A stretch of 45,157 bases of DNA from contig JAUCBJ010001580.1 of assembly GCA_032718475.1 (NCBI GenBank), positions 1 to 45,157 of the forward strand, written 5' to 3'. Below the pieces are notes generated by a model. That model made no database searches. It saw nothing but the letters and a program-made list of their open reading frames with translations, and was not told the DNA's origin. Below are positions 9,779-21,070 of the stretch, in pieces; position 1 is the first letter of the stretch, and the number at the start of each line of letters is the position of its first letter. The translations under genes were made by a program, and so were the position numbers. The DNA comes from Nemertoderma westbladi (taxonomy: Eukaryota > Xenacoelomorpha > Nemertodermatida > Nemertodermatidae).

Positions 9779-11279
9779 TTAGCAAGTCGTTAGACTTGAT
9801 TACTGTAAGAATTGTTGGCTGACTGACTGGCTGGCTGACTGACTGGCTGGCTGATCTACAGCCAAAACTACTCTAACGATTTTGATGAAATTTTCACAGC
9901 GGCTAGATACCGCGATTCTAAGGTCCCTGGTATGTTCCGCTATTTCGTCCATGAGCCGTGGGCTCGAAAAATAGACATAAACGAAAAAACGCCATAGGCG
10001 CAATGGTAAAATAACATCAATAACAGCTGGTTTCGTGATGAAAAATGGCTTATGTAATGGATTTCTACACAAGGCTTAGTATAAATCGATGAGGTTGCCA
10101 AGAATATTGTACTTAGTACACCCATACTGTTTGTTTAGGCCCTAGGACACTCTGTCAAAGCAAATATTAACTGGTTGATTCAGTTTGAAATCTAATATCG
10201 CCTCAGCTGAATTACTCTTCCCAATGCAATCTATGGAAATATCTCACTCTGCTAATGTAAGCTGAATGACTGTTACGTACACAGTGAGTTGGCTACATTA
10301 ATGCCAACATTATTGCAAAATGTTTTATTGTTGGATTACTCTCTGTCAGTCACCCCTTCAGAACATTGTATAGGGAATTTACTTTAGTTTACTCTACTGT
10401 GCCATTCAGCTGAATGGATTTGAGCGATTGCCAAGTTACAGAGTTGGATCATTCTCTGACCATAGGCAAAGACATCAAATCTTTTTAAGAATATACTTTT
10501 TCCATGTTTTTTTTTCTGACCAAAAATTTCAAAAAAATTTTTTCGTAGCCAGTACTGCCAATCGATTCGCCATCAAAAATAACGCAAAAAATTTTTTTTG
10601 CAAAATTTTAAATTACTGTAAATTTTTGGCAACTGGGGGGGGTCAATTTTTTCGATCCGCTATAACTCCGGAACGCTTTGTCCAAATTCGATGGGGTTTT
10701 CATTTTTCAACTTAATTCGATGTCCTCTTTCAGCCTATCCATGTTTCGAAACCCCAAACAGCGCCGTTCAAAAATTATTTTTTTCTAGTTCTAGAATTTT
10801 ACAAATTTCAAAAAAGTTGCAGTATTTTATTAACGCCTTTACGGAATTCGATAGCGTTTTCGATTTTTATATTAAACGCAATATCCTGAATCTCACTAGC
10901 CTAGTTTCGCGTCACCAATGCCAAGACTTCATACTTTTTGAGGAAAATTTTTCTAGAATAATTTTTATTTAATTACATTTATCGCGATTTCTTATTACTG
11001 GTTGCACATGAATTGATGGAGTTTTCAATTTATTAACTAAACACGATATCGCGCATCGCACCAGCGTGGTTTCGAAATTACCAAAACGAGGTCTTCACTA
11101 GTTGCAGGTCGATTTTGTTCTAGAATTGAGCAACTAATAATATATCGAATTTATTAATAATTATTGTATGAAATATGATTGTATTTTTACATAACTATTA
11201 GTTCTATACTAATTCTCGTTGTCTCTTTTATTTAAAATAAAAAGTCGGTTCCTTATCGGGCCGCTAGGCCCGTCACTAG
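9779..11279 (+). mobile_element. E5: Helentron-like element, mosaic termini B/A
   Basis: 1501 bp. The 5' end is type B (TTAGCAAGTCG, hairpin CAAGTC-GTTA-GACTTG) while the 3' end is type A (TCGGTTCCTTA, CGGGCC hairpin, CACTAG). The inner part aligns throughout with E2. The mismatched ends suggest recombination or gene conversion between subfamilies. Confidence 0.6.
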
Positions 11280-12782
11280 TTAGGAACCGATAGGTTCATT
11301 ACTGTAAGAATTGCTCGTGACTGACTGGCTGGCTGACTGATCTACAGCCAAAACTACTCTAACGATTTTGATGAAATTTTCACAGCATCTAGATACCGCG
11401 ATTATAAGGTCCCTGGTATGGTCCGCTATTTCGTCCATGAGCCGTGGGCTCGAAAAATAGACATAAACGAAAAAACGCCATAGGCGCAATGGTAAAATAA
11501 CACCAATAACAGCTGGTGTCGTGATGAAAAATGGCTTATGTAATGCATTTCTACAGAAGGCTTAGTAATAAATCGATGAGGTTGCCAAGATTATTATACT
11601 CAGTACACCCATACTGTTTGTATAGGCCACCACTCTCTGTCAAAGCAAACATTATTAACTGGTTGGTTTAGTTTGAAATCTATTATCGCCTCAGCTGAAT
11701 TACTCTTCCCAATGCAATCTATGGGAATATCTCACTCTGCTAATGTAAGCTGAATGAATGTACACAGTGAGTTGGCTACATTAATGCCAACATTATTGCT
11801 AAATGTTTTATTGTTGGATTACTCTCTGTCAGTCTCCCCTTCAGAACATTGTATAGGGAATTTACTTTAGTTTACTCTACTGTGCCATTCAGCTGAATGG
11901 ATTTGAGCGATTGCCAAGTTACAGAGTTGGATCATTCTCTGACCATAGGCAAAGACATAAAATCTTTTTAAAAATATACTTTTTCCATGTTTTTTTTTCT
12001 GACCAAAAATTTCAAAAAAAAATTTTTTGTAGCCAGTCGATCGATTCGCCATCAAAAATAACGCAAAAAAATTTTTTTGCAAAATTTTAAATTACTGTAA
12101 ATTTTTGGCGACTGGGGGGGGTCAATTTTTTTCGATCCGCTATAACTCCGGAACGCTTCGTCAAAATTCGATGGGGTTTTCATTTTTCAACTTAATTCGA
12201 TGTCCTCTTTCAGCCTATCCATGTTTCGAAACCCCAAACAGCGCCGTTCAAAAATTAATTTTTTCTAGTTCTAGAATTTTACAAATTTCAAAAAAGTTGC
12301 AGTATTTTATTAACGCCTTTACGGAATTCGATAGTGTTTTCGATTTTTATATTAAACGCAATATCCTGAATCTTACTAGCCTAGTTTCGCGTCACCAATG
12401 CCAAGACTTCATACTTTTTGAGGAAAATTTTTCTAGAATTTTATTTTTTTATTTATTTTTTATTTTTATTTAATTACATTTATAGCGTTTTCTCATTACT
12501 GGTTGCACGTGAATTGATGGAGTTTTCAATTTATTAACTAAACGCGATATCGCGCATCGCACCAGCGTGGTTTCGAAATTCCAAAACGAGGTCTTTACTA
12601 GTTGCAGGTCGATTTTGTTCTAGAATTGAGCAACTAATAATAGATCGAATTTATTAATAATTATTGTATGAAATATGATTGTATTTTTACATAATTATTA
12701 TTAGTTCTATACTAATTCTCGTTGTCTCTTTTATTTAAAATAAAAAGTCGGTTCCTTATCGGGCCGCTAGGCCCGTCACTAG
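11280..12782 (+). mobile_element. E6: Helentron-like element, termini A/A
   Basis: 1503 bp. The 5' end TTAGGAACCGATAGGTTC is a type-A variant with loop GATA instead of GAGA; both stem arms are intact. The remainder is near-identical to E4. The 3' end is type A. Confidence 0.6.
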
Positions 12783-14292
12783 TTAGCAAGTCGTTAGACT
12801 TGATTACTGTAAGAATTGTTGGCTGACTGACTGGCTGGCTGACTGACTGGCTGGCTGATCTACAGCCAAAACTACTCTAACGATTTTGATGAAATTTTCA
12901 CAGCATCTAGATACCGCGATTCTAAGGTCCCTGGCATGATCGGCTACTCCGTCCATAGCCTCTGGGCTCGAAAAATAGAGATAAACGAAAAAAAACGCCA
13001 TAGGCGCAATGGTAAAATAACACCCATGACAGCTGGTGTCCTGATGAAAAATGGCTTATGTAATGCAATTCTACACAAGGCTTAGTATTAAATCGATGAG
13101 GTTGCCAAGAGTATTATACTTAGTACACCCATACTGTTTGTTTAGGCCCTACCACTCTCTGTCAAAGCAAATATTAACTGGTTGATTTAGTTAGAAATCT
13201 AGTATCGCCTCAGCTGAATTACTTTTCCCAATGCATTCTATGGGAGTCTCTCACTCTGCTAATGTAAGCTGAATGACTTAAGTACACAGTGTGTTGGCTA
13301 CATTAATGCCAACATTATTGCAAAATGTTTTATTGTTGGATTACTCTCTGTCAGTCTCCCCTTCAGAACATTGTATAGGGAATTTACTTTAGTTTACTCT
13401 ACTATGCCATTCAGCTGAATGGATTTGAGCGATTGCCAAGTTACAGAGTTGGATCATTCTCTGACCATAGGCAAAGACATCAAATCTTTTTAAAAAGATA
13501 CTTTTTCCATGTTTTTTTTTCTGACCAAAAATTTCAAAATAAAATTTTTCGTAGCTCTAGTACTGCCAATCGATTCGCCATCAAAAATAAAGCAAAAAAT
13601 TTTTTTTGCAAAATTTTTAATTACTGTAAATTTTTGGCGACTGGGGGGGGGGGTCAATTTTTTTCGATCCGCTATAACTCCGGTACGCTTTGTCCAAATT
13701 CGATGGGGTTTTTATTTTTCAACTTAATTCGATGTCCTCTTTCAGTCTATCCATGTTTCGAAACCCCAAACAGCGCCGTTCAAAAATTAATTTTTTCTAG
13801 TTCTAGAATTTTACAAATTTCAAAAAAGTTGCAGTATTTTATTAACGCCTTTACGGAATTCGATAGCGTTTTCGATTTTTATATCAAACGCAATATCTGA
13901 ATCTCACTAGCCTAGTTTCGCGTCACCAATGCCAAGACTTCATACTTTTTGAGGAAAATTTTTCTAGAATAATTTATATTTAATTACATTTATCGCGATT
14001 TCTTATTACTAATTGCACATGAATTGATGGAGTTTTCAATTTATTAACTAAACACGATATCGCGCATCGCACCAGCGTGGTTTCGAAATTCCAAAACAAG
14101 GTCTTCACCAGTTGCAGGTCGATTTTGTTCTAGAATTGCGCAACTAATAATAGATCGAATTTATTAATAATTATTGTATGAAATATGATTGTAATTTTAC
14201 ATAATTATTAGTTCTATGCTTATTCTCGTTGTCTCTTGTATTTATTAGAATAAAAAGTCGGTTCCTTATCGGGCCGCTAGGCCCGTCACTAG
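12783..14292 (+). mobile_element. E7: Helentron-like element, mosaic termini B/A, end of array
   Basis: 1510 bp. The first ~100 bp match E5 (type B). The next block carries variants otherwise seen in E1 (GGCATGATCGGCTACTCCGT, CATAGCCTCTGGGCTCG). The right half matches E2/E5. A 1-bp deletion (AATATCTGAATC for AATATCCTGAATC) breaks the frame open in other copies. The 3' end is type A, followed by unique AT-rich DNA, so this is the right edge of the array. Confidence 0.6.
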
Positions 14293-15060
14293 TTATACAA
14301 TTTATATACAATTTGTATATGTATATTTTTGAATTGTATATTTTATATAGTCAATAAGGAATGTCACTGATACAAATAATTTTTATACTTATACTTATAC
14401 AAATAATTTTTTCAATATTGTCTGTATATACCACATATTATAGTATATTACATATTAAATTGATAATGAAATTTGCCGATTTTCAATTTTCCCTCAATTC
14501 TGAATTATATTTCCCCCCTACTTAAAGCTGATGCCTTTTCTACAATAGGGCGCCCTTTTTACTCTCATATGTGCTCGCTTTAGTAAGTAAATTCTATCTT
14601 TATTATCAGGATAATAACTCCATTGTCCCTCTAATCATAGCAGGTCTAAAAACATATTTTAAATTATAAAATTAAGCATGTTTTATATTCATTTATTTTC
14701 AAAATCGAATTGAAATGATTTGCTGGTTTGGTTAACCCTCTATATATCACGTACTAATTAATCCCAATATCAAATTGTAAAATATAATGTATTAACACAT
14801 CAAACCTAGGATAAACAACATTCAAATAATTGATATTAAATATAAACTTTAAAGAATAATTAAACAAGATATAATTAAAAAATAATAACAGGCAGTATAT
14901 TGCATAGTCTCTAGTCTTTATAGAATAGGAGTATGGCACATGCATTTAATTATTTTATCTTACGGTGTGGGAGACTTTCAATATCTATACGACAAAGAAA
15001 GTTCATTTCCCTAGTGTCCTTTTCTTTAACTTTATAATATCCTGTGTATTTGCCGTGGTA
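14293..15060. other. AT-rich stretch without recognisable features
   Basis: Low-complexity AT-rich sequence with short TATA-type direct repeats near 14300-14420. The open frame at 14754-14945 has no recognisable motif and I regard it as chance. Confidence 0.5.
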
Positions 15061-15142
15061 CCAGAGGAGTTACACTTTTCACATTTTATCCAATATGAAT
15101 CAAATCTCCTGTCTTTGGGTGACCCATAGAAACACTTGCAAA

Positions 15143-15820
15143 TCATGCACCGGTTGCTCCTTGATAGAGCTTTGGGATTTTTTTCTTCTTAACACTCTTT
15201 TTCAGGGTAAGTGCTATCACCTCATCATCCTTACCACTGACCCGACCTGGTTCTTTTCCTTCAACAATTGCTGGTGCTGCTGGCTCTTTAACCTCACTAA
15301 GGTATTTTTCGCAGAAATTGCCGAGGTTGTAATCTTCCTTCTCAAGGGAATTACAATTAGTTAACTCTTCGAACCCGCTGTTGTCGCTTTGAATCACTTG
15401 TACATTCCCTTTGATATTGAACATAGATATCATGCTGGCTTTATTACCAGCAACTGCTCCAAAGCGACTATCTCGGGATTGTTCCACATTTTTGAACTTG
15501 GAAATAAACTGTAAAAGCTTCTTTTTATCCCTTTCATCCACACTCAAGTCTTTCCAAGAGTGTGGTCCTCGAGTGTGTTTCTCCTTCTGACCTTCATTCA
15601 CCCGCTGCGTGGTTCCAGAGCCACTCGGTTGTTTTTTGGTTGATTGTTTACTGCGTTTGGGGCCAGCTGTTTTAATAGGTTGCAGTTGTTTACCACTATC
15701 AGTTCGCTCATTCAACGCACGAACTCCACGACAAACACGAACTCCTGTTGATTGAATACGGTTCCTCGGGGACTTCAATCGCCTCATGAGGCCTAATGAA
15801 TGTGGACTGCCTGAGGTCAT
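15143..15820 (-). pseudogene. Hypothetical Lys/Ser-rich protein, probably decayed
   Basis: A 225-codon frame, rich in Lys, Ser and Gln, with no catalytic motif and no family I recognise. The C-terminal third ends in a basic stretch (KKSVKKKKIPKLYQ). Directly downstream, in another frame (about 15148 to 15068), the reading continues as C-x2-C-x-C then W-x2-C-x2-C. This spacing resembles the zinc-binding C-termini of some transposases, so a 1-bp frameshift may have truncated the protein. A short frame upstream (15829-16014, Ser/Pro/Ile-rich) may be its N-terminal part in a third frame. A transposase-related pseudogene is my best guess; a host gene exon is possible. Confidence 0.35.
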
Positions 15821-15828
15821 TGTTGAGC

Positions 15829-16014
15829 TTAAACGCCCCGGGGAGCTTCAATTGCCTCCAAAGGTACTTGGGACTCCTGCGTTGATGTTTGAGGACTCAG
15901 TATTGAAGGACTAGCATCGCTAATAATGGAATAGTTTGGAGTTGAAGGGAAGGCCGTTGGAATGGATATAGCAGAGATAGGAGATATGCTGCTCAGTTCT
16001 TTCTCCATACCCAA
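15829..16014 (-). pseudogene. Possible N-terminal fragment of the same decayed gene
   Basis: 61 codons, rich in Ser, Pro and Ile, ending just upstream of the 15143-15820 frame but in a different frame. The DNA around its end (GAGGCAATTGAAGCTCCCCG) is echoed ~65 bp further on (GAGGCGATTGAAGTCCCCGA), indicating a small local duplication. Confidence 0.2.
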
Positions 16015-16123
16015 TTATGCTTTAATATCCCATATCTCATGATTCATATAACAGTATAAGCAAAGCCTACAACTATACAGTAATTACAATGGGGAGTGGG
16101 GGTTTATCAGATTATCATGATTA

Positions 16124-16340
16124 TAGATAGATAGATAGATTTTTTTTTATTTATACATTATGTAAAAACAATAACAACTACACCAAACAATGTACCGGTA
16201 TAAAGGTATTGTCCAACATAACATATAGGATTACCCCTAAAGCTTTGCAGCTTATTTCTAAGGGGGTCCTTTATGTTACTTGGTTACAAATACAATATTA
16301 CACTACGCTAACCTAAAACCCATCCATATAAAACGTAATT
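16124..16340 (-). mobile_element. Possible 3' tail of a LINE or SINE
   Basis: On the minus strand the sequence runs through a moderately complex 150-bp stretch (CCCCCTTAGAAATAAGCTGC, then AAAGCTTTAGGGGTAATCC), an AATAAA-like A-rich segment and a terminal (ATCT)n tract. A unique 3' UTR followed by a short simple repeat is how many CR1/Jockey-group elements end. No coding part remains. Confidence 0.35.
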
Positions 16341-18490
16341 ACACTATGTACATGTACAACTTTACCGAGAGCGTGACAATGTCCGACTCAACGATAAAGA
16401 TGTAATGTACAGAACAATTTAATATAAAACGTAATTACAGTATAAATAGTAAATAATTAATAAACTAATAACTTACTGTAGTTAACAAGCTGTTATTTGC
16501 GTCGATTTTCACCTGGAGAGGGAAGAATATTGATTGCGCCCCCCCCCACCTGCAGTTAAGTGAAAATATTTCGGCACCATTTAATTTTATTATCACAGTC
16601 GCGCATCAAGTAGTCTGTCAAAAGATACAATTCATTATAAACATAACAAAATTAATTATAATAATTCTAAAAATATAAGGCAGATTTTCCTAAAATTAGC
16701 TCTTTAGTCTTTAGCAATCTTATTCATTGACAAGACTTATAAAATAATTGATGTTTAATAATTATTATTAAGATTAAAATATATTATTACGAATTCGAAG
16801 AAAGCAAATTGTATTGAGTTAGTATTGGCAAGTTAATCTCACAAACCAGTCTAGTCTAACTTTACAGTACCGGTAGCCTTGTTCGCATTGTTCCAGGTTT
16901 AGTTAGGCCTGGAACACAGACTCCACTGTCTTCGTTCCAGGTTTAATACTGTGATAGACTCCGTTATCCGTCTCGATCGCTATGCACCATCTTACTGGGT
17001 TTAACAAACTCCATCGCCTTCCTGTCATTCTGTGTTTTGTAGATTACCTCGCCATCGTCTGATCGCTTTGGTTGCTGGTTGCGTGTTTAATACTGTAATA
17101 GACTCCATCGCCATCGTATCGTTATGGATTGAATAGACACTCATTTGTCCATCGCGATCCTTTCATTGTTTACGTTTAATTGACTCCGTCTCCTCCTCGT
17201 ATTAGGAATCCAGCCGGGTTTCGTAGATTCCGCCATCGTTCAGCAGTTCAGTGTTTTTAATCAAAGCCAGAATTCCGGCACCGACACCACGATCAACGAT
17301 TTCGGAAGTAACAGACCAGCAGACTCCGTCAACAACACTCGGTGTTTAAAAAATACAACTAAGGGCAACTTTGAACTTGCAACTGCTGAACTGGGCGATC
17401 ATCTATCTGATAGTTGAAAAAGACTGTCTGACAGTTGGTATCAGACTATCTGATAGTTAGCGCCCCATGGGTAAATCCTTACCCCATGGGCTGTTACCTC
17501 TCTGACTGACAGCACAACAGTCCCTATAGATCGCCAGGGCGATTTGGTTGCCAGTTGCCCCTTCAATATATTCCAAGATTCAGCTTAAACGATTAAGATC
17601 AAGGAAATTGGGGAGGTTGTCACTTACATACTTGTGTTCTATCATATCTGACAAGTTTCAGCTTGCGGAATGGGGCAATTATTTTTTCTATTTTAATGAA
17701 TCTTATTTGATTGATTAATATATTTTTTCGTAATTTAATTAACCTTTCTAAACAGTTTACAACAATTGAAGTAAATAAATATATATTTCATTGTCATTCG
17801 TTTTTTAATAAATGTTTATAATAAGAATAAAGTAAACCCCTAGTTACCGTTACATGTACAGTAGTAAAAAATAAACAATGAGTTACCTTTTACCTTTATT
17901 TATACGCAACTCAATATCGGGTATAATTCTAAGTAAAATATTATAAGATAGGACTCTTTCTTCCTTTATTGTTCGCGTAAATAAAAAAAATATTTTTGAC
18001 CATAGATACATAGGCCAATTGTAAGGTCCAATTATCATTTTCAGACCCAAGGGACGAGTGGTCTACGAATGGGACGCTCTGATTGGCCGAAACTGAAACT
18101 CAATAAATCTCGACTAGAATTAAACGAAACTCGTCCATACTCGCTAATAACATCCCTCACCTTACAGTAGTTTCAACACCTTATTATTATAAAATTTCAA
18201 TTTTACAATTTGTTGCTAATATAATTATTACAAAAAGTAATAACCGTAGAGTTGGTAAACAGGAAGTCTAAATAACACTGCGATTATGTACTTACTGTAC
18301 TTATGCCTCTCAGGATAACCTCCAACTTCCAAGTGATTTACAGTGTTCAAGTAATCAGTAATTTACTTTGTGTCTCTATACTTTATGATAATTTTAACAG
18401 TATTTTGGCAAGAAATCATGGGCCAACGAATATCGCAGAGATACATTCCAAAATTTTACGTTTAAGTTAATTAAATAGGCCTATAGTTAA
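16341..18490. other. Non-coding region with hairpins and a degenerate tandem repeat
   Basis: No gene recognised. GTTCCAGG/CCTGGAAC form an 8-bp-stem hairpin at 16890-16915. TTTAATACTGTRATAGACTCC recurs at about 16943 and 17090, with further AGACTCCRTCGCC-like echoes to about 17340. At 17400-17510 three CTATCTGATAG/CTGTCTGACAG palindromes precede a near-palindrome built on two CCCATGGG cores. 17640-18480 is AT-rich and featureless to my eye. Long C run at 16539-16547. Confidence 0.45.
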
Positions 18491-18660
18491 AAGGCAAGTT
18501 GAATATATTAACTTGCCCAAACTGGCAAGTTAAATAAATGAGCTTGCCCAAATGGGCAAGTTATCTATTAACTTGCCCAAACTGGCAAGTTAAATAAATG
18601 AGCTTGCCCAAATGGGCAAGTTATCTATTAACTTGCCCAATCTGGCAAGTTAAATATATT
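18491..18660 (+). repeat. 60-bp tandem repeat made of 30-bp palindromic half-units
   Basis: Exact 60-bp period. One half contains ACTTGCC..GGCAAGT (7-bp stem), the other CTTGCCCA-AA-TGGGCAAG (8-bp stem), giving five successive hairpins spaced ~30 bp. There are nearly three units with one substitution in the last (CAATCT for CAAACT). It abuts the BEL/Pao remnant. Confidence 0.9.
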
Positions 18661-18705
18661 AACCACTGCTATGGGGGTACCATCGAACCCATCCGAATAA
18701 TAGAA

Positions 18706-19640
18706 TCGATTAATATTAACGCCAGGTGACCCACGAAGATCGATGTCGAGCAATACCGGTACCTGGACAACATCGATTTCTCCATGCACGAACTGGATGT
18801 CCCGAAAGTGTCTATCATAGTCGGCATGGACTGCCCGACGGCCCATGAGAGACTACAGACCATTTTCGGCGATGACAGGGAGCGAGATTTGGATGGATGC
18901 TCACTGGCCCAATTAAGACGAGGACACCGTTTGGTGTGTCCGAGACATCAGGGTGCGTGCTGTCTGGTATTGTTGAGGACGTAGAGGAGAAACCAGGGAT
19001 GGGCGATGGGGATGTCCCATGTGAGAAGCAGCCCGGGGAAGGATACCAGGAGTCAGGGATGGGTATGGAGCTGGAACCACGCATAGTGGAGCGTGGTGAA
19101 AGGATAGAGGATAGTTCCAGAGAAATGCCGCCGATAAATGAGTTAGGAGGGGAAGCAACAGCAAGAGAGTGGGCTGAGGAGAATGGGTTCGACGCAGAGG
19201 ACCTAGAGGCGATGGGATGGAACAAGGATGTTCCTGGCAAGTATGGGTATGAGGATGGATAAGAGTGGAGGCGAAATGTCCGGAGGGGTGTGCGGAGGAG
19301 ACGCCGGTCCGGTTGAGAGGCATACCGAAAAGGGGGAGGTCAAATAAGAAGACAGGGTGGAAAGGGAGGGGATTTCTATTCTCTATTCTGCTTTATCTAT
19401 TCTCTCGATTTCTTTTCATTCTACCGCCAGGTGACGACAAGATGAAGGGTGGCATTTTGCTGCCAGGGGACCATGAGGAAATCAAGAAGGCGACCGAAAG
19501 ACCCGATTTTAGGGTGGAGGAGAAGGGAAGATCAATTCCAAGAGAGTTGAAATTGACAAGGAGAGTGGGGCGAAGGATAAGAGGACCTACAGGGGGGCAG
19601 TGGGAGAGTGCCTGCTGGAAGAATCGCCTTAAAGTTTAGT
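18706..19640 (+). pseudogene. Decayed BEL/Pao-type retroelement protease region
   Basis: The frame around 18745-18890 contains VSIIVGMDCPTAHE, matching the I-G-x-D-x-P-x-A-H motif of the retropepsin-like/DUF1758 region of BEL/Pao polyproteins. After a frameshift near 18897 the frame to 19262 reads GPIKTRTPFG and then GCVLSG, which fits the following R-T-x-x-G-W-x-x-x-G segment. The rest (Glu/Gly/Met-rich, to 19262) and the 19265-19639 frame are not recognisable. A TGA precedes the region in frame. No reverse transcriptase, RNase H or integrase is seen, so it is a dead fragment. A gypsy-group origin is less likely. Confidence 0.5.
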
Positions 19641-19641
19641 C

Positions 19642-19670
19642 GTCCAATATATTGGACTGAGGGGGGTGGG
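19642..19670 (+). other. 16-bp palindrome followed by polypurine tract
   Basis: The perfect palindrome GTCCAATATATTGGAC (19642-19657) is followed by TGAGGGGGGTGGGAATGAGG. A purine tract just after the retroelement remnant is where plus-strand priming and the 3' LTR boundary would lie, with the LTR possibly starting at TGGGAATG. No matching 5' LTR is visible in the window. Confidence 0.35.
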
Positions 19671-19739
19671 AATGAGGGCGAGACACCCTTCCCACACATA
19701 AAACATAAAAAATAAACAAGCAAAATAATAAAATAAGTA

Positions 19740-19999
19740 GTAATAGTAGTAGTAGGTAGTACATAGCAGTAAGGTACATAGCAAGTACCATAGAACCTGT
19801 GGGCACTGAGGGCACCACGTAGTGAGTGGAAGTGAAGGGTATGTACGCATACCATAGCAGTAGTAGTAGGGTACATAGTACCGTAGAAGTTGTGGGCACT
19901 GAGGGTGCCACATAAGGAAGTAAAGGGTATGTACACATACCATAGTAGCAGTAGTAGGGTACATAGGACCGTAGAAGTTGTGGGCACTGAGGGCGCCAC
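19740..19999 (+). repeat. ~90-bp tandem repeat, three copies
   Basis: GTGGGCACTGAGGG followed by a GCCAC core recurs at about 19799, 19892 and 19981 (spacing 93 and 89 bp), each preceded by a (TAG)n-rich stretch and GGGTACATAG. The third unit is interrupted by a LINE fragment; its right part resumes at 20260. The overlapping minus-strand ORFs (19532-20154) are repeat artefacts. Confidence 0.85.
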
Positions 20000-20259
20000 T
20001 CTTGCAGGACATTGCTTTCGCCGTGAGGACCAGCCAGTGCATAATCTTGTACTTTGGCAGCCTCATGGAGTGAATAAGCATGGTGGACAGCCCATGACTT
20101 TCTTGAGACACATCTTAAACGACACTGGCCTTGAAGATGCGGATGATCTAGCAAATGTCATGGGTGATAGGGAGTTGTGGCAGTGCAATTTTGTCGATAA
20201 GCCGGCACAGCATTCTTAAAAATGCAGCTGCAATGCAGCATGCCGATCCTAGTAGTAGT
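20000..20259 (+). mobile_element. 5'-truncated LINE fragment with 9-bp target duplication
   Basis: The sequence matches the 3' end of the LINE at 24108-25397 (other strand). It encodes the C-terminus of the reverse transcriptase polyprotein (G-H-C-F-R-R..L-V-L-W-Q-P-H-G and onward for ~70 residues to a stop), then a short 3' UTR ending in (TAG)n. It is flanked by GGGCGCCAC at 19991-19999 and 20260-20268, the duplicated target within the 90-bp tandem unit. 5' truncation plus target duplication is the classic product of target-primed reverse transcription. Its C-terminal frame is open, unlike the longer copy. Confidence 0.85.
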
Positions 20260-20577
20260 GGGCGCCACATGAGGAAGTGAGAAGGTAGATAGTGATAATA
20301 GCACAGGCAGGGGGGAACATAGATAAAATAAAATAAATGTAGGGCAATATTAGCACGAAGGAAAGAACAAGGTAGGAGGAAGGCCATTATTCAATTCAAT
20401 TCAATTCAATATTTCTTTATTTTCCCAAATGTTACGTACATACAGAAATATTACATACACAAACAGTTAAATTTAGTTAAATTTGATAATACAATATTAT
20501 TTATGATTTGTAGAACTCTATTTGGGACTCGAGACCGCGGGTAGTTCTAGGGAGCTAGTGAGTCGCAGCCACCAGGT

Positions 20578-20603
20578 GGGGGGGTGGGGGGGGGGGGGGG
20601 GGG
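20578..20603 (+). repeat. Interrupted poly-G tract in LINE 3' region
   Basis: Seven G, one T, then eighteen G. It lies inside the minus-strand LINE 3' region, so it reads as a C tract in the element's sense. Confidence 0.85.
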
Positions 20604-21070
20604 TGGTCTCGGCAAGCAAGCCTAAAAGATATAATAAGATTAAAAAGAAAGTATATGAATATTATATTTAAAAATTGAATAAATGGTACAAATACTGTAT
20701 TATAATTTAATTGGGGGTGTAATTTAACATGGAGACATTTATTGTATTTTATTTTCCAATACTGGTGTTGACGAAAAGTTATAATTTGAGATGGGTGCAC
20801 GTAGGGGCTTGAAGGGTTATGCTGTAAATTATATGCTAAAGTGATTGAAGTAGTTCATTTTTTAGTTTCTTGCAGAATACAATTTTGTTTGGAAGAGTTT
20901 TAATATTTTGATTTAATGTATTCCATATTTGGGGACCGTTGTAACTTAGAGATTTTTGACCAACGTGGAGATTAAATCTGGGGATAAAATAATTACCAGA
21001 AGTTGCCGATCGTGTATTATATCTGTGAACTTCTGAAGAACTTTGGAAATATTTATTTAATATTTATTAA

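Noticed and set aside
18491-18660. Possible CRISPR array
   Set aside because: The spacers are themselves repeated, there are no cas genes and the context is eukaryotic; it is a palindromic tandem repeat.
19532-20154. Overlapping minus-strand frames rich in Tyr, Leu and Pro
   Set aside because: They arise from the 90-bp tandem repeat and antisense of the LINE fragment.
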